Positions 25,260 to 32,981 of a DNA stretch of 64,000 nucleotides are shown piece by piece. A program made the position numbers and the translations under genes. The notes below the pieces were generated by a model. The model made no database searches and had not been told where the DNA came from. It saw only the letters and a program-made list of their open reading frames with translations. The number at the start of each line of letters is the position of its first letter. The first letter of the stretch is position 1. Location of the stretch: the NCBI RefSeq assembly GCF_900113335.1, contig NZ_FOOX01000016.1, positions 62,001-126,000 on the forward strand, written 5' to 3'. The DNA comes from Desulfotruncus arcticus DSM 17038 (lineage in GTDB: Bacteria; Bacillota; Desulfotomaculia; Desulfotomaculales; Desulfallaceae).

Positions 25260-26007
25260 TCTTTACCTCTGAACTTGATATTTTAACCATACTGCAGCCG
25301 TGCTGAAATATGGCCATACCGCCACCGCCCTGCCGGATAAAGTCCCATACCCCGGCATCAGTTATCACCGATCCGGCCAGGGTGGAAATGCCGTGGGCGA
25401 ACAGCCGCGGGGTTAAAGGCGTACTTGGCCCCACCAGGATCACCTTGCTTTTTCCCGTCAGCTGCAGCAGGCGCGGGAGGGTTTTGTTGATCAGCGTAGT
25501 GCCTGTAATAAAGACATAATCTTGCTGCGGCAAAAGGTATTCGCAGGCCGGATCGGGGAAATCACCGCGCCCGGGCCACCGCTCAAGCACGGAAAGTTCG
25601 CAAATCTTATTTAGCTGATCCAAGTCGGGGAAACGTCCAATCACTGCCACTTTCTTGCCGGAAAGCCGATTACCATAATAGGTGAAAGCATTTGTTTGTT
25701 GATGCTCGCTTACGGAACGCCCCGTCATCCGCTTGACCTGCTCTTCGGTGTTAACAGCGGAATTGATTGCCGCCAGGGCAACCGCCGCCTCAAAATTGTC
25801 CCACGATTTGATATAGCCCGCCAGTTCCCGCACACCCATCCCCACAATGCCGCCGGCCATGCTTACCGAACCGGAGCCTTCTGTTGGTGTCATGGCAACA
25901 CCGGTGGTTTTCGATTTAACCAGAGTCCAATGCAGCCCGACACAACAATCACTTACCACTAAGTTCCGGGGCACGGACTCAATTAACTCGTCGTAGATTT
26001 TCCACAT
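25252..26007 (-). CDS. DUF364/DUF4213 protein, copy A (first gene of the operon)
   Basis: 251 residues from the ATG at 26007, chosen because AAGGAGGCAG lies just upstream; a reading from 26073 lacks a ribosome site. Segments: VVSDCCVGLHWTLVKSK, VAVIGRFPDLDQLN, YVFITGTTLINKTLPRLLQL, VILVGPSTPLTPRLF and the family's Gly-rich end WDFIRQGGGG. It diverges from copy B, so the two are not a recent duplication. It overlaps the FecCD permease gene. It is probably the protein that releases, binds or modifies the imported metal chelate, but this is inference from context. Confidence 0.83.
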   Translation of the reverse strand: MWKIYDELIESVPRNLVVSDCCVGLHWTLVKSKTTGVAMTPTEGSGSVSMAGGIVGMGVRELAGYIKSWDNFEAAVALAAINSAVNTEEQVKRMTGRSVSEHQQTNAFTYYGNRLSGKKVAVIGRFPDLDQLNKICELSVLERWPGRGDFPDPACEYLLPQQDYVFITGTTLINKTLPRLLQLTGKSKVILVGPSTPLTPRLFAHGISTLAGSVITDAGVWDFIRQGGGGMAIFQHGCSMVKISSSEVKNV

Positions 26008-26294
26008 TAATATCTGCCTCCTTGTCCGTTGTTTGATCAACTGTTCACCGCCGCAAGCGCTGTGAACAGGCATATTATTTAGGTAATTAACGGATTAGAC
26101 CATAAGATACAAGGAAAATTGCGCAGCGCACGGAGGGAACCACCGGAGCGCCAGATGCAAGTAACTTAAAAACTTTTTTCAGGGTAGTTTGTTGGTTGCA
26201 TAAATAAATATAGCATTACATAACGTGATGTCAGTGTTGATATTTTGGTAATGACGCAATATGTAAATAAACAAAACAATATGTAACGTATTAT
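26008..26294 (-). promoter_or_regulatory. Long untranslated leader of the DUF364/FecCD operon
   Basis: The promoter at 26301-26329 predicts a leader of about 285 nt before the first ATG. It contains a perfect 8-bp hairpin (26041-26048 with 26062-26069, arms CTGTTCAC and GTGAACAG) close to the ribosome site, and a GC-rich block (26130-26156) in AT-rich surroundings. The length and structure are what a riboswitch or protein-controlled leader would show. I cannot assign a class; the molybdenum-cofactor motif is the first to test. Confidence 0.4.
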
Positions 26295-26300
26295 GAGGTA

Positions 26301-26329
26301 ATAATAAATTATGGTAAAATACTTGTCAA
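26301..26329 (-). promoter_or_regulatory. Promoter of the DUF364/FecCD operon
   Basis: On the minus strand TTGACA (26329-26324), 17-bp spacer and TATTAT (26306-26301), an excellent sigma-A promoter. Its spacer and flanks are strikingly like those of the molybdate operon promoter at 51893-51921. Downstream are GTTACATATTG and TTTACATATTG direct repeats and a GTTATGTAA site. Confidence 0.7.
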
Positions 26330-26351
26330 TAGAGTTAAGCCGGAGCCGGGC

Positions 26352-26395
26352 AAAAAAGAGCAGCACCGGGTGTATCGACGGCGCTGCTCTTTTTT
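26352..26395. terminator. Bidirectional terminator
   Basis: Perfect 13-bp stem: AAAAAAGAGCAGC (26352-26364) with GCTGCTCTTTTTT (26383-26395), T-run on both strands. It isolates the DUF364 operon promoter from the toxin-antitoxin region. It could also end a short plus-strand RNA starting near 26272 from a TTGATA/TATGTA promoter (26237-26265). Confidence 0.7.
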
Positions 26396-26745
26396 ATGTA
26401 AAAATGTCTATGGATTGTTATCTGTTAGAATTTATTTTTTAGAGAGATCCATCAGGTAATTGTTTAAATTTAAATAGATTGCGTGGAATTAATACGTATC
26501 GGAGAAAGCTTGAAAAAATAATTTGAAAATTTTCGAGGAAAAAGTGTTACCAAATCATACCTTCAAACGTTTATATAGTAGAGGGTGAAATAATCTCTCA
26601 AAAAAAGCGAAAGAAGGAAGGAATGATAATGATAAATCTATCAATGATCTGTTAGCGTCTGAAATGATATGATATACTAAAGAAAGGAAATCAAAATGAG
26701 ATTCAAAGTTTTTAGGCCTAAAATAAAGCAAAAGGGTATGATAGT
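26396..26745. other. AT-rich intergenic stretch
   Basis: No gene. At 26483-26521 a 12-codon reading MELIRIGESLKK resembles the start of the HTH protein at 16531 (MDLIRIGDKVVS) and then stops, possibly a paralogue remnant. Otherwise I see only presumed promoter sequence for the antitoxin gene. Confidence 0.3.
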
Positions 26746-26970
26746 ATGGACCAGAAAGAATTGGAAAAAAAAGTTATGCAGCTTAGCCTTGAGGCGCGAG
26801 CACGCCTTGCGGAAAAGCTTATATTAAGTCTGGACGTTCCATCTGAAGAAGAGAATCTGCATTTGTGGGTTGCCGAAGCTGAGCGAAGACTAAACGAGCT
26901 ACGGGAAGGTAAGGCTAAGGAAGTGCCGGCTAAGGAGGTCTTCCGGCAGGCGAGGGTTATAATTTCATGA
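26746..26970 (+). CDS. Antitoxin, addiction-module component (Unstab_antitox type)
   Basis: 74-residue helical protein. LSLEARARLAEKLILSLD, then a short LHLWVAEAERRLNELREGKAK segment and a VPAKEVFRQAR end are the usual pattern of the putative addiction module component family. Its start overlaps nothing, and its last 4 bp overlap the toxin gene, the normal operon form. It would bind and neutralise the partner ParE/RelE-like protein. Since the partner is damaged (next entry), it may be an orphan now. Confidence 0.8.
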   Translation: MDQKELEKKVMQLSLEARARLAEKLILSLDVPSEEENLHLWVAEAERRLNELREGKAKEVPAKEVFRQARVIIS

Positions 26971-27224
26971 AACCTGTCACTTTTCATGAGAAAGCCGTCT
27001 CTGAGGTAAACGAGGCGGCTTTATATTACCAGGAAAGAGCGTTTGGTCTTGGTTTCTCGTTCCTTGATGCAATTGAAGAAGCCATTGAGCAAGTCATGGC
27101 CAATCCTGAGGCATGCCCGCTCGTTGGTGATGAGATTCGACACAAAATTCTCAAGCGTTTTCCTTATAATCTCTTGTATGTCATTGAATCTGATTGCATA
27201 CGAGTCATAGCGATTGCCCATCAA

Positions 27225-27269
27225 AACAATATCCTCCACCAATGTATCTTTGGTTATCTTTGTAATCAT
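27225..27269 (-). pseudogene. DUF1858-like gene, 5' fragment
   Basis: On the minus strand an ATG at 27269 starts MITKITKDTLVEDIV, the typical beginning of a DUF1858 domain, then sequence identity to that family ends where the toxin gene's 3' part begins. An AAGGA lies upstream. It is the cut-off start of a gene disrupted by the junction. Confidence 0.45.
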
Positions 27270-27294
27270 ATATCTCACGTCCTTAGATTTTTTA

Positions 27295-27336
27295 GCTTTC
27301 CGGCCGGGGTGCGGACGGGTACCCCGGCCGGAAAGC
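27295..27336. repeat. Perfect 16-bp inverted repeat after the aldehyde dehydrogenase gene
   Basis: Arms 27295-27310 and 27321-27336 are perfect complements (GCTTTCCGGCCGGGGT) with a 10-nt loop. It is 22 bp beyond the aldehyde dehydrogenase stop codon, so it may end or protect that mRNA, although no T-run follows on the minus strand. Confidence 0.65.
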
Positions 27337-27357
27337 GTCAAGCTGAAGATAGAGATA

Positions 27358-28833
27358 TTAATACAGTCCGATTTTATCCTCGGTCAGACTGATGAAGATA
27401 TTCTTTAGCTGGGTGTAATGATCAAGCATTACCTTGTGGGTTTCGCGGCCGATACCGGACTTTTTATAACCTCCAAAGGGAGAGTGCGCCGGCAAATTGT
27501 TATAATTGTTGACCCACATGCGGCCTGTCTCTATGGCTTTGGCCACCCGGAACGCCCTGTTGATGTCCCTGGTCCAGACAGCGCCGCCAAGGCCGTATTC
27601 GCTGTTATTGGCCATGGCGATAACTTCATCTTCAGTTTTAAATTTGATAACAACGGCAACGGGCCCGAAAATTTCTTCCCGGGCCACTCTCATCTTATTA
27701 TTGGCGTCCACTAGCAAGGTCGGCCTCATAAAGGCACCCTTGCCCAAATCACCTTCCGTAATCCTGAAGCCGCCGCAGGCAACCTTGGCCCCTTCCTGCT
27801 TGCCAACCTCAACATAGGCCAGTATCTTTTCCAACTGAACCTCGTTAACCTGGGTTCCCATAACGGTGTCCTCTTCCCAGGGAAGTCCTACCTTGACATT
27901 GTTAAAAGCATTTACCGCATCGGCCACAAATTTATCATAGATATCATCATGAACAAAAACCCTGGAACCGGCGCAGCATACCTGGCCCTGATTAAACAAG
28001 ATGCCCATCTGCAGCCCCTCAATGGCTTTCTCCCAGGGGCAGTCCGGGAAATAGATATTGGCCGACTTGCCGCCCAGTTCCAGTGTGGCCGGTATCAGCT
28101 TTTTAGCCGCTGCATCGGCTATGCTGTAACCAATTTCGGTGGAACCGGTGAAGGCCAGCTTGCGGAAACCGTTATGCTCCAGCATGTAATTGCCGGAAAC
28201 CGATCCTCTTCCGGTGATCACGTTGACGACACCGGGAGGCAGTACCTGATCCAACAATTTGGCAAGTTCCAGCAAGCTCAAGGGAGTGGTGCTGGACGGC
28301 TTTATCACCGTGCAGCAGCCGGCTGCCAGTGCCGGAGCGATCTTCCAGGCACCCATCAGTAGCGGGAAGTTCCAGGGGATGATTTGTCCGACTACCCCGA
28401 GAGGTTCTCTTAGGACGATACTCATGGTGTTCTTGTCGATCATTACCGCCTGTCCTTCTTCAGTCCTGACGGCGGCGGCAAAATAACGAAAATGATCGGA
28501 ACTCAGCGGTACGTCGATGGCCATGGTTTCACGGATGGGTTTGCCGTTGTCCATGGTCTCCACCATCGCCAGTTTTTCGGCGTTTTCATCAATAAGATCG
28601 GCTATTTTCAGCAAAAGGGCCGCCCGTTCCTGCGGGCTGACAGTTTTCCATGTCTCCCATGCACTCCAGGCCGCCCTGACGGCATCGTCCACATCTTCTT
28701 TGCCGGCATCGACACAGGCGGCCAGAAATTCTCCAGTGGCGGGGCAATAAGTTTTAAAAGCTTTGCCTTCCCTGCCGTCAACCCATGCACCGTTAATATA
28801 AAGCTTGTAGCTGTCATCCATCGGTTTCTGCAT
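27358..28833 (-). CDS. NAD(P)-dependent aldehyde dehydrogenase
   Basis: 491-residue class I/II-type aldehyde dehydrogenase. Landmarks: WNFPLLMGAWKIAPALAAG with the catalytic Asn, KPSSTTPLSLLELA, cofactor loop FTGSTEIG, general base Glu in LELGGKSANI, catalytic cysteine in FNQGQVCCAGSRVF, and EEIFGPVAVVIKF. It oxidises aldehydes to acids; the closest relatives known to me act on acetaldehyde or betaine/aromatic aldehydes, so the substrate is open. A -24/-12 promoter lies 215 bp upstream and a sigma-54 activator gene follows the intergenic region, so expression should be aldehyde- or alcohol-inducible. Confidence 0.94.
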   Translation of the reverse strand: MQKPMDDSYKLYINGAWVDGREGKAFKTYCPATGEFLAACVDAGKEDVDDAVRAAWSAWETWKTVSPQERAALLLKIADLIDENAEKLAMVETMDNGKPIRETMAIDVPLSSDHFRYFAAAVRTEEGQAVMIDKNTMSIVLREPLGVVGQIIPWNFPLLMGAWKIAPALAAGCCTVIKPSSTTPLSLLELAKLLDQVLPPGVVNVITGRGSVSGNYMLEHNGFRKLAFTGSTEIGYSIADAAAKKLIPATLELGGKSANIYFPDCPWEKAIEGLQMGILFNQGQVCCAGSRVFVHDDIYDKFVADAVNAFNNVKVGLPWEEDTVMGTQVNEVQLEKILAYVEVGKQEGAKVACGGFRITEGDLGKGAFMRPTLLVDANNKMRVAREEIFGPVAVVIKFKTEDEVIAMANNSEYGLGGAVWTRDINRAFRVAKAIETGRMWVNNYNNLPAHSPFGGYKKSGIGRETHKVMLDHYTQLKNIFISLTEDKIGLY

Positions 28834-29047
28834 TATTAATCACTCCTCATTCTGTTTCATTAATGTACATTGGCTAATAACCCGCTTCATGTTTTTAAAA
28901 GCCTGTAATAAAATGGCTGACAGGTGGGCGGTTTTAAACCGGACCCGGCTTCACACCACCTCCTTTGTCGAAATTGTCTTGAAATTATTCCGGTGCGGCA
29001 TTTCTTTTTTCAACGGAATAGCACCGCTAAGACTTTCTATAAATAAA

Positions 29048-29062
29048 GCAAAGCGTGTGCCC
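29048..29062 (-). promoter_or_regulatory. Sigma-54 promoter of the aldehyde dehydrogenase gene
   Basis: The minus strand reads GGGCACACGCTTTGC: GG at -24 and GC at -12 separated by 10 bp, close to TGGCAC-N5-TTGC. Predicted start near 29036, giving a leader of about 200 nt. An inverted repeat (AAGCGC/GCGCTT, 29104-29126) just upstream could be an activator site. Confidence 0.65.
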
Positions 29063-29311
29063 GGTTGAATGGAAATTGCCGAAAGTAAAATCAGTAATTA
29101 ATAAAGCGCTCTTGTCAGAAGCGCTTGACCAGGTGATTTTATAAAATACTATTTGGTAGTGACGGAATTTCGCCGTAAATCCTGTAACGGTGTTGACAGT
29201 CAGTTGTTAAGCTATGTATTACACTTCCGATACACTGTGGCACATGATGCCTTGATAATGACTCAGGAAGATGGGTAAGTTTCCAGGTTGCAATAAATGG
29301 CTTGCCGGCAT
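29063..29311. other. Intergenic upstream region of the sigma-54 promoter
   Basis: No gene is supported between the sigma-54 promoter and the terminator of the activator gene. It has the repeat at 29104-29126 and AT-rich stretches of the kind used for activator binding and DNA bending. Confidence 0.4.
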
Positions 29312-29345
29312 AAAAAAGCTGCTGACACAAGCTTTTGTCAGCAGC
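29312..29345 (-). terminator. Terminator of the sigma-54 activator gene
   Basis: GCTGCTGACA (29318-29327) pairs perfectly with TGTCAGCAGC (29336-29345), 8-nt loop; on the minus strand the stem is followed by TTTTTT (29317-29312). Confidence 0.85.
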
Positions 29346-29406
29346 CGGAAGTGGCGAATGCTATTGCGTACAGGTCATAAATTGTATTTGGGGGTAAGGG
29401 CAAGGT

Positions 29407-31416
29407 TTAGGGCATAATATTTAATTTTTTAAGTTTTCGGTAAAGAGAATTGCGGGAAATTCCCATATCTCTGGCTACCTGACTCAGGTTGCCGTTGCTT
29501 TTGGATAGAAAGTAATAAATTTCCTGGCGTTCCTTTTCTGCCAGCATTTCTTTAATTTTCTTTTTCTCATCGATAATTGTAATCACCTGTGAAGTTGTTT
29601 TCGATTGCCGGGTAATCGGGCGCGGGGAAAGAATTTCTTCAGGCAGGTGCTCAATATTGATTTGTTGCCCGGTGGCGATATTAACCATTCTTTCCACCAC
29701 ATTTTGAAACTCCCGGGCGTTGCCGGGCCAGTCATATTGCCGCAGGCGCTTAATTACCTCCGGATTAACCCGTGGGACGGAAATGCCCAGCTTGCGGCAG
29801 GCCTTTTCAAAAAAAACATTAAACATTAACGGTATGTCCTCCCGGCGTTCCCGCAAGGGGGGCAGGGTTATGTTAATAACATTTAATCTATAGTAAATGT
29901 CCTGACGAAAGTTGCCCTTGGCGATTTCCAACAGCAAATTCTTATTGGTGGCGCAAATAATCCGCACATCTACAACAGTAGGTTTATCTCCGCCGATGCG
30001 GGTAATTGTTTTATCCTGAAGCACCCTCAGCAGGGATACTTGCTGTTCCAAAGGCATGTCTCCAATCTCATCCAGGAACAGGGTGCCGCCGGAGGCCAAT
30101 TCGAATTTGCCGGGTCTTCCTCCCTTTTGGGCGCCGGTAAAAGCGCCTTCTACATAGCCGAACAATTCGCTGCCGATTAATTCCCTGGGTATGGCGCCGC
30201 AATTTACAGCTATGAAGGGGCCGTTGTGGCGCTTGCTCCTATTGTGAATGGACTGGGCAAATATCTCCTTGCCGGTGCCGCTTTCGCCGTTGAGCAGAAC
30301 ATTACTGTTGTTGCTTGAGGCCAGAACGGCCAACTGCATTGCCTTTAGCAGCGGTTTGCTGTTCCCCACGATATCCTTGAAATGGAATGTCGCCTGGGCG
30401 CCGTTGAACCGGTTGATCAGTTTTTTAATCTTGTTGATGGGATTGATGAAAATAACCCCGCCGTTGATATGCCCCCGGTCATCCTTAATGGGCTTTCCCG
30501 AGGCAAAGGTATAGACAGAGCCTGCGTCGGTGTTTACCGTAAGCTCCAAATCAGTAAAGGCCCGTCCCGATCCAAGCATATTTTTGATAGGTTTGCATCG
30601 CTCAAAAATATTTGTAATTGAGCGGCCTTCAATATCCCTTGGCGTCTTATTAAGAATTTTTTCAGCTACTGGATTTATTTGCCTGATGACGCCCTGCAAA
30701 TCGACCACGATAACACCGTCCGAAACGGTTAAAAAGATATTATTTAAATGATTATTCAGCAATGTCAGTTCCCGGTTTTTTTTCTGGTTTCGCATCTGCT
30801 GCCGGATAGCTTCCACCGCCGCCACAACCATGCCCAGAGTGTGCAGGTGGGTTTCCTCAACAGGTCCCGACATTTCCAGGATTCCGATAATCCGGTTGTC
30901 ATCATCAAAAATCGGGGCTCCCGAACAGGTCCAGGGATGATGCTTACGGCAGTAATGTTCCGGTCCTGAAACCTGAAACGGCCTTTTCAGCACCAGGGAG
31001 GTGCCGGCTCCGTTGTTGCCGATTTCTTCTTCAGTCCATAACGCTCCCCGGCAAAAGTTCAATTCGGGGGCATTTTTGATGTCGTTGCTGTCCCCCACTG
31101 TTTCCATAATATAGCCGTGTTCGTCACACAGCAGCACGACGAAATTGGAGTTGGCCACGAAACTGTAGAGATTCGTCATAAACGGCCTGGCAACATCAAT
31201 TAAATATTTTTTTCTCTCCAGTAATTCATCCAATTGGGGCTTGTCCAGCATTCGCCTGCTGCGGGTGGTCAGGGGGTCGACGCCTGTATTGTAGCATCTG
31301 ATCCACGATTCGGCCACTTCAGGCCGGACTGCGGCCGGATCGATTTTGCCGGTTTTGATGAACTTATGCCAAGCCAAAAAAATTAGCGATATCTCATACT
31401 CACATTTCATAGCCAT
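29407..31416 (-). CDS. Sigma-54-dependent transcriptional activator, AcoR type
   Basis: 669 residues from the ATG at 31416, 5 nt after GGAGGTG. Order: N-terminal sensor with GAF-like part (about 80-215), PAS domain (about 225-325, VVDLQGVIRQINPVAEKILN), AAA+ domain with Walker A GESGTGKE (about 377-384), the sigma-54 contact loop GAFTGA (about 424-429) and LFLDEIGDM, and a Fis-type HTH at the end (VARDMGISRNSLYRKL). AcoR-type proteins activate genes for acetoin, alcohol or aldehyde use. The neighbouring aldehyde dehydrogenase gene has a sigma-54 promoter and is the obvious target. Confidence 0.93.
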   Translation of the reverse strand: MAMKCEYEISLIFLAWHKFIKTGKIDPAAVRPEVAESWIRCYNTGVDPLTTRSRRMLDKPQLDELLERKKYLIDVARPFMTNLYSFVANSNFVVLLCDEHGYIMETVGDSNDIKNAPELNFCRGALWTEEEIGNNGAGTSLVLKRPFQVSGPEHYCRKHHPWTCSGAPIFDDDNRIIGILEMSGPVEETHLHTLGMVVAAVEAIRQQMRNQKKNRELTLLNNHLNNIFLTVSDGVIVVDLQGVIRQINPVAEKILNKTPRDIEGRSITNIFERCKPIKNMLGSGRAFTDLELTVNTDAGSVYTFASGKPIKDDRGHINGGVIFINPINKIKKLINRFNGAQATFHFKDIVGNSKPLLKAMQLAVLASSNNSNVLLNGESGTGKEIFAQSIHNRSKRHNGPFIAVNCGAIPRELIGSELFGYVEGAFTGAQKGGRPGKFELASGGTLFLDEIGDMPLEQQVSLLRVLQDKTITRIGGDKPTVVDVRIICATNKNLLLEIAKGNFRQDIYYRLNVINITLPPLRERREDIPLMFNVFFEKACRKLGISVPRVNPEVIKRLRQYDWPGNAREFQNVVERMVNIATGQQINIEHLPEEILSPRPITRQSKTTSQVITIIDEKKKIKEMLAEKERQEIYYFLSKSNGNLSQVARDMGISRNSLYRKLKKLNIMP

Positions 31417-31503
31417 TGGCTCACCTCCACCCATTGACTAAATTATTTGAAAAAACTATTTCTAAAATTCCTTCCGAAACACACTGATGCTAATCTGATA
31501 TTA

Positions 31504-31531
31504 ATTTTAACATAATTTTTTACCATGTTAA
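31504..31531 (-). promoter_or_regulatory. Possible promoter of the activator gene
   Basis: The minus strand has TTAACA (31531-31526), a 16-bp spacer and TAAAAT (31509-31504). An inverted repeat AAAGT/ACTTT lies upstream at 31539-31556. The rest of 31417-31707 is AT-rich with no supported gene. Confidence 0.35.
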
Positions 31532-31707
31532 ACCACGTAAAGTTATTTTTTACTTTGTTATGAAATGTTTTATTGTATGTTGTTATAAAAAACTGCGCAA
31601 TGGTAATTGGGGTTTTGCTTTGCCTAATGCCGATTAAGCTTTGTTGCAATTTGCATTTCGTGGGAGTTGGAGGAGCGGGAACACCAGCTGCCTGATTGTA
31701 TTCCCGC

Positions 31708-32826
31708 CTATGCAATTGATGAGCCATCTTTTTCATCCGTACTGGTGATGTTGGCGTCCCCAGTGGTGAAGGTGATAATCTTGTCGGTCCCCAGCAGCTT
31801 TTGGTTGCCGCCCTGAAGGCTTTCGGAAATGGTCAGGATGTAAGCAGTATTACTATGTAAGCCTTGCCTGGGGTGGATGATGATCTCCTTTTTCTTCTCG
31901 GAATTATCATTCGGTTCAGCCATGATAACATCTATTTCGACGGGTTGCTTTTTGCTGCTTTCCAAAGAGAAGCACTGCAGATTGTGTTTCCGCACCGCAT
32001 TCGTAATGACGTTGTTGGAAAAAGTCAGTTTGATATCCGTATTAACCGGTATGTTTTCGTTGCCGGATACGATATTGCTGCCGTCCAGTGTCAATGAAAG
32101 ATAAGCACTGCACAGTTTCTTGTTAAAGGGCTTGATGTCTATGATTTCGGACGTTGAAAACATGATCGTGTGGTTTTCCTTCAGATACTTGTAGTTATTG
32201 GCTTGCAAGAGTTTGGATATGGTCAACTTATATGTCCTGCCGTCATCAAGCCGGAGCCGGGGCTTGATAATAAAAGTTTTTTCAGCTTTTTTGCCAAAAG
32301 TTCTTTTATTTCCAGGTATGACATCGATAGGCACTTCCTTCATTCCATCGTCAAACAGATGGAAACCAGCCATATTCCTCTTCGTGCCGTCCGGGATCCT
32401 GTGCTCCATGATGGCGGAAACATTGGCGGAGAAGACCAGTTCAATTTCAAAACCATCCTTATTAGTGTGGTTAAAATTAATCGCCTGCAGGGTTAATGGG
32501 TTCTCGCCGGCTGAGTGTCCACTGGAAAGCGAGGCGATAAATAAATCAAGTGCATCCACCTGTTCAACCGGAAGTTTTCGTATATTGCTGATAATCCGGT
32601 TGATCTTTGTCGATTCAGGTTCACTCAACAACTCTTCACCGAGCAACTCGCCTAAACTCATTCCCAGCCCTTGGGATAGTTTTTTTAGGGTCTCAAGGGT
32701 CGGTTGTTTTTCCCCGGATTCCATTCTCCAGATAAACGACTGGCTTAGGCCGGCTTGTTTGGACAACTTGGATGTTGAAAGCATCCGGCTTTCTCTAATC
32801 TGCTTCAAGCGGTTACCAAAGTTCAT
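31708..32826 (-). CDS. XRE-type DNA-binding protein fused to two bacterial Ig-like domains
   Basis: 372 residues. Residues 1-65 are a Cro/XRE helix-turn-helix (MLSTSKLSKQAGLSQSFIWR, then SGEKQPTLETLKKLSQGLGM). A helical linker of about 45 residues follows. From about 110 to 355 there are two repeats of the SbsA/Big_5 Ig-like type, each ending in a 'Pro-rich start, LxPxxxLxxxTxYxLTISxxL, FTT' pattern (RLRLDDGRTYKLTISKLLQ; HPRQGLHSNTAYILTISESL). Such domains are normally extracellular. There is no signal peptide or membrane helix, so this protein should be cytoplasmic. It is divergent from the SLH protein gene at 33.3 kb, whose Ig-like relatives fill the next 14 kb. Confidence 0.8.
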   Translation of the reverse strand: MNFGNRLKQIRESRMLSTSKLSKQAGLSQSFIWRMESGEKQPTLETLKKLSQGLGMSLGELLGEELLSEPESTKINRIISNIRKLPVEQVDALDLFIASLSSGHSAGENPLTLQAINFNHTNKDGFEIELVFSANVSAIMEHRIPDGTKRNMAGFHLFDDGMKEVPIDVIPGNKRTFGKKAEKTFIIKPRLRLDDGRTYKLTISKLLQANNYKYLKENHTIMFSTSEIIDIKPFNKKLCSAYLSLTLDGSNIVSGNENIPVNTDIKLTFSNNVITNAVRKHNLQCFSLESSKKQPVEIDVIMAEPNDNSEKKKEIIIHPRQGLHSNTAYILTISESLQGGNQKLLGTDKIITFTTGDANITSTDEKDGSSIA

Positions 32827-32953
32827 GGATGTAGGCCACCTTCCTGGTAAAGATTATGCCATGATTCTGGGCAATAAACAATATTTGGCTGTCTTATTGG
32901 GATGCAACTAAACAAAAACATACAAAACAAGATAAAATAATTAAATTAGTTAC

Positions 32954-32981
32954 TTTAAGTCATGTTAGATTATGTTATAAT
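32954..32981 (+). promoter_or_regulatory. Promoter upstream of the first SLH protein
   Basis: Extended -10 TGTTATAAT (TATAAT at 32976-32981) with TTTAAG at about -35 and a 16-bp spacer. It gives a leader of about 330 nt (to 33316). Confidence 0.5.

Larger units (their letters stand above)
26967..27392 (+). pseudogene. ParE/RelE-like toxin with its C-terminus replaced
   Basis: Residues 1 to about 86 are a normal ParE/RelE toxin: VTFHEKAVSEVNEAALYYQE, FLDAIEEAIEQVMANPEACP, KRFPYNLLYVIESDCIRVIA, IAHQ. The conserved ending with Arg/Lys-Pro and Tyr-Trp is missing. Instead the frame runs on through sequence that is antisense to another gene (a DUF1858-like start at 27225-27269) and through a large palindrome, adding about 55 unrelated residues. 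The toxin is probably inactive. The breakpoint is near 27222. Confidence 0.65.

Noticed and set aside
26483..26521. Gene related to the 16531 regulator
   Set aside because: Only about 12 codons resemble its start before a stop; too short to call.
31443..31736. Minus-strand open frame of 97 codons between the activator and XRE-Ig genes
   Set aside because: Its sequence is AT-rich, low in structure and overlaps the end of the XRE-Ig gene; no ribosome site.
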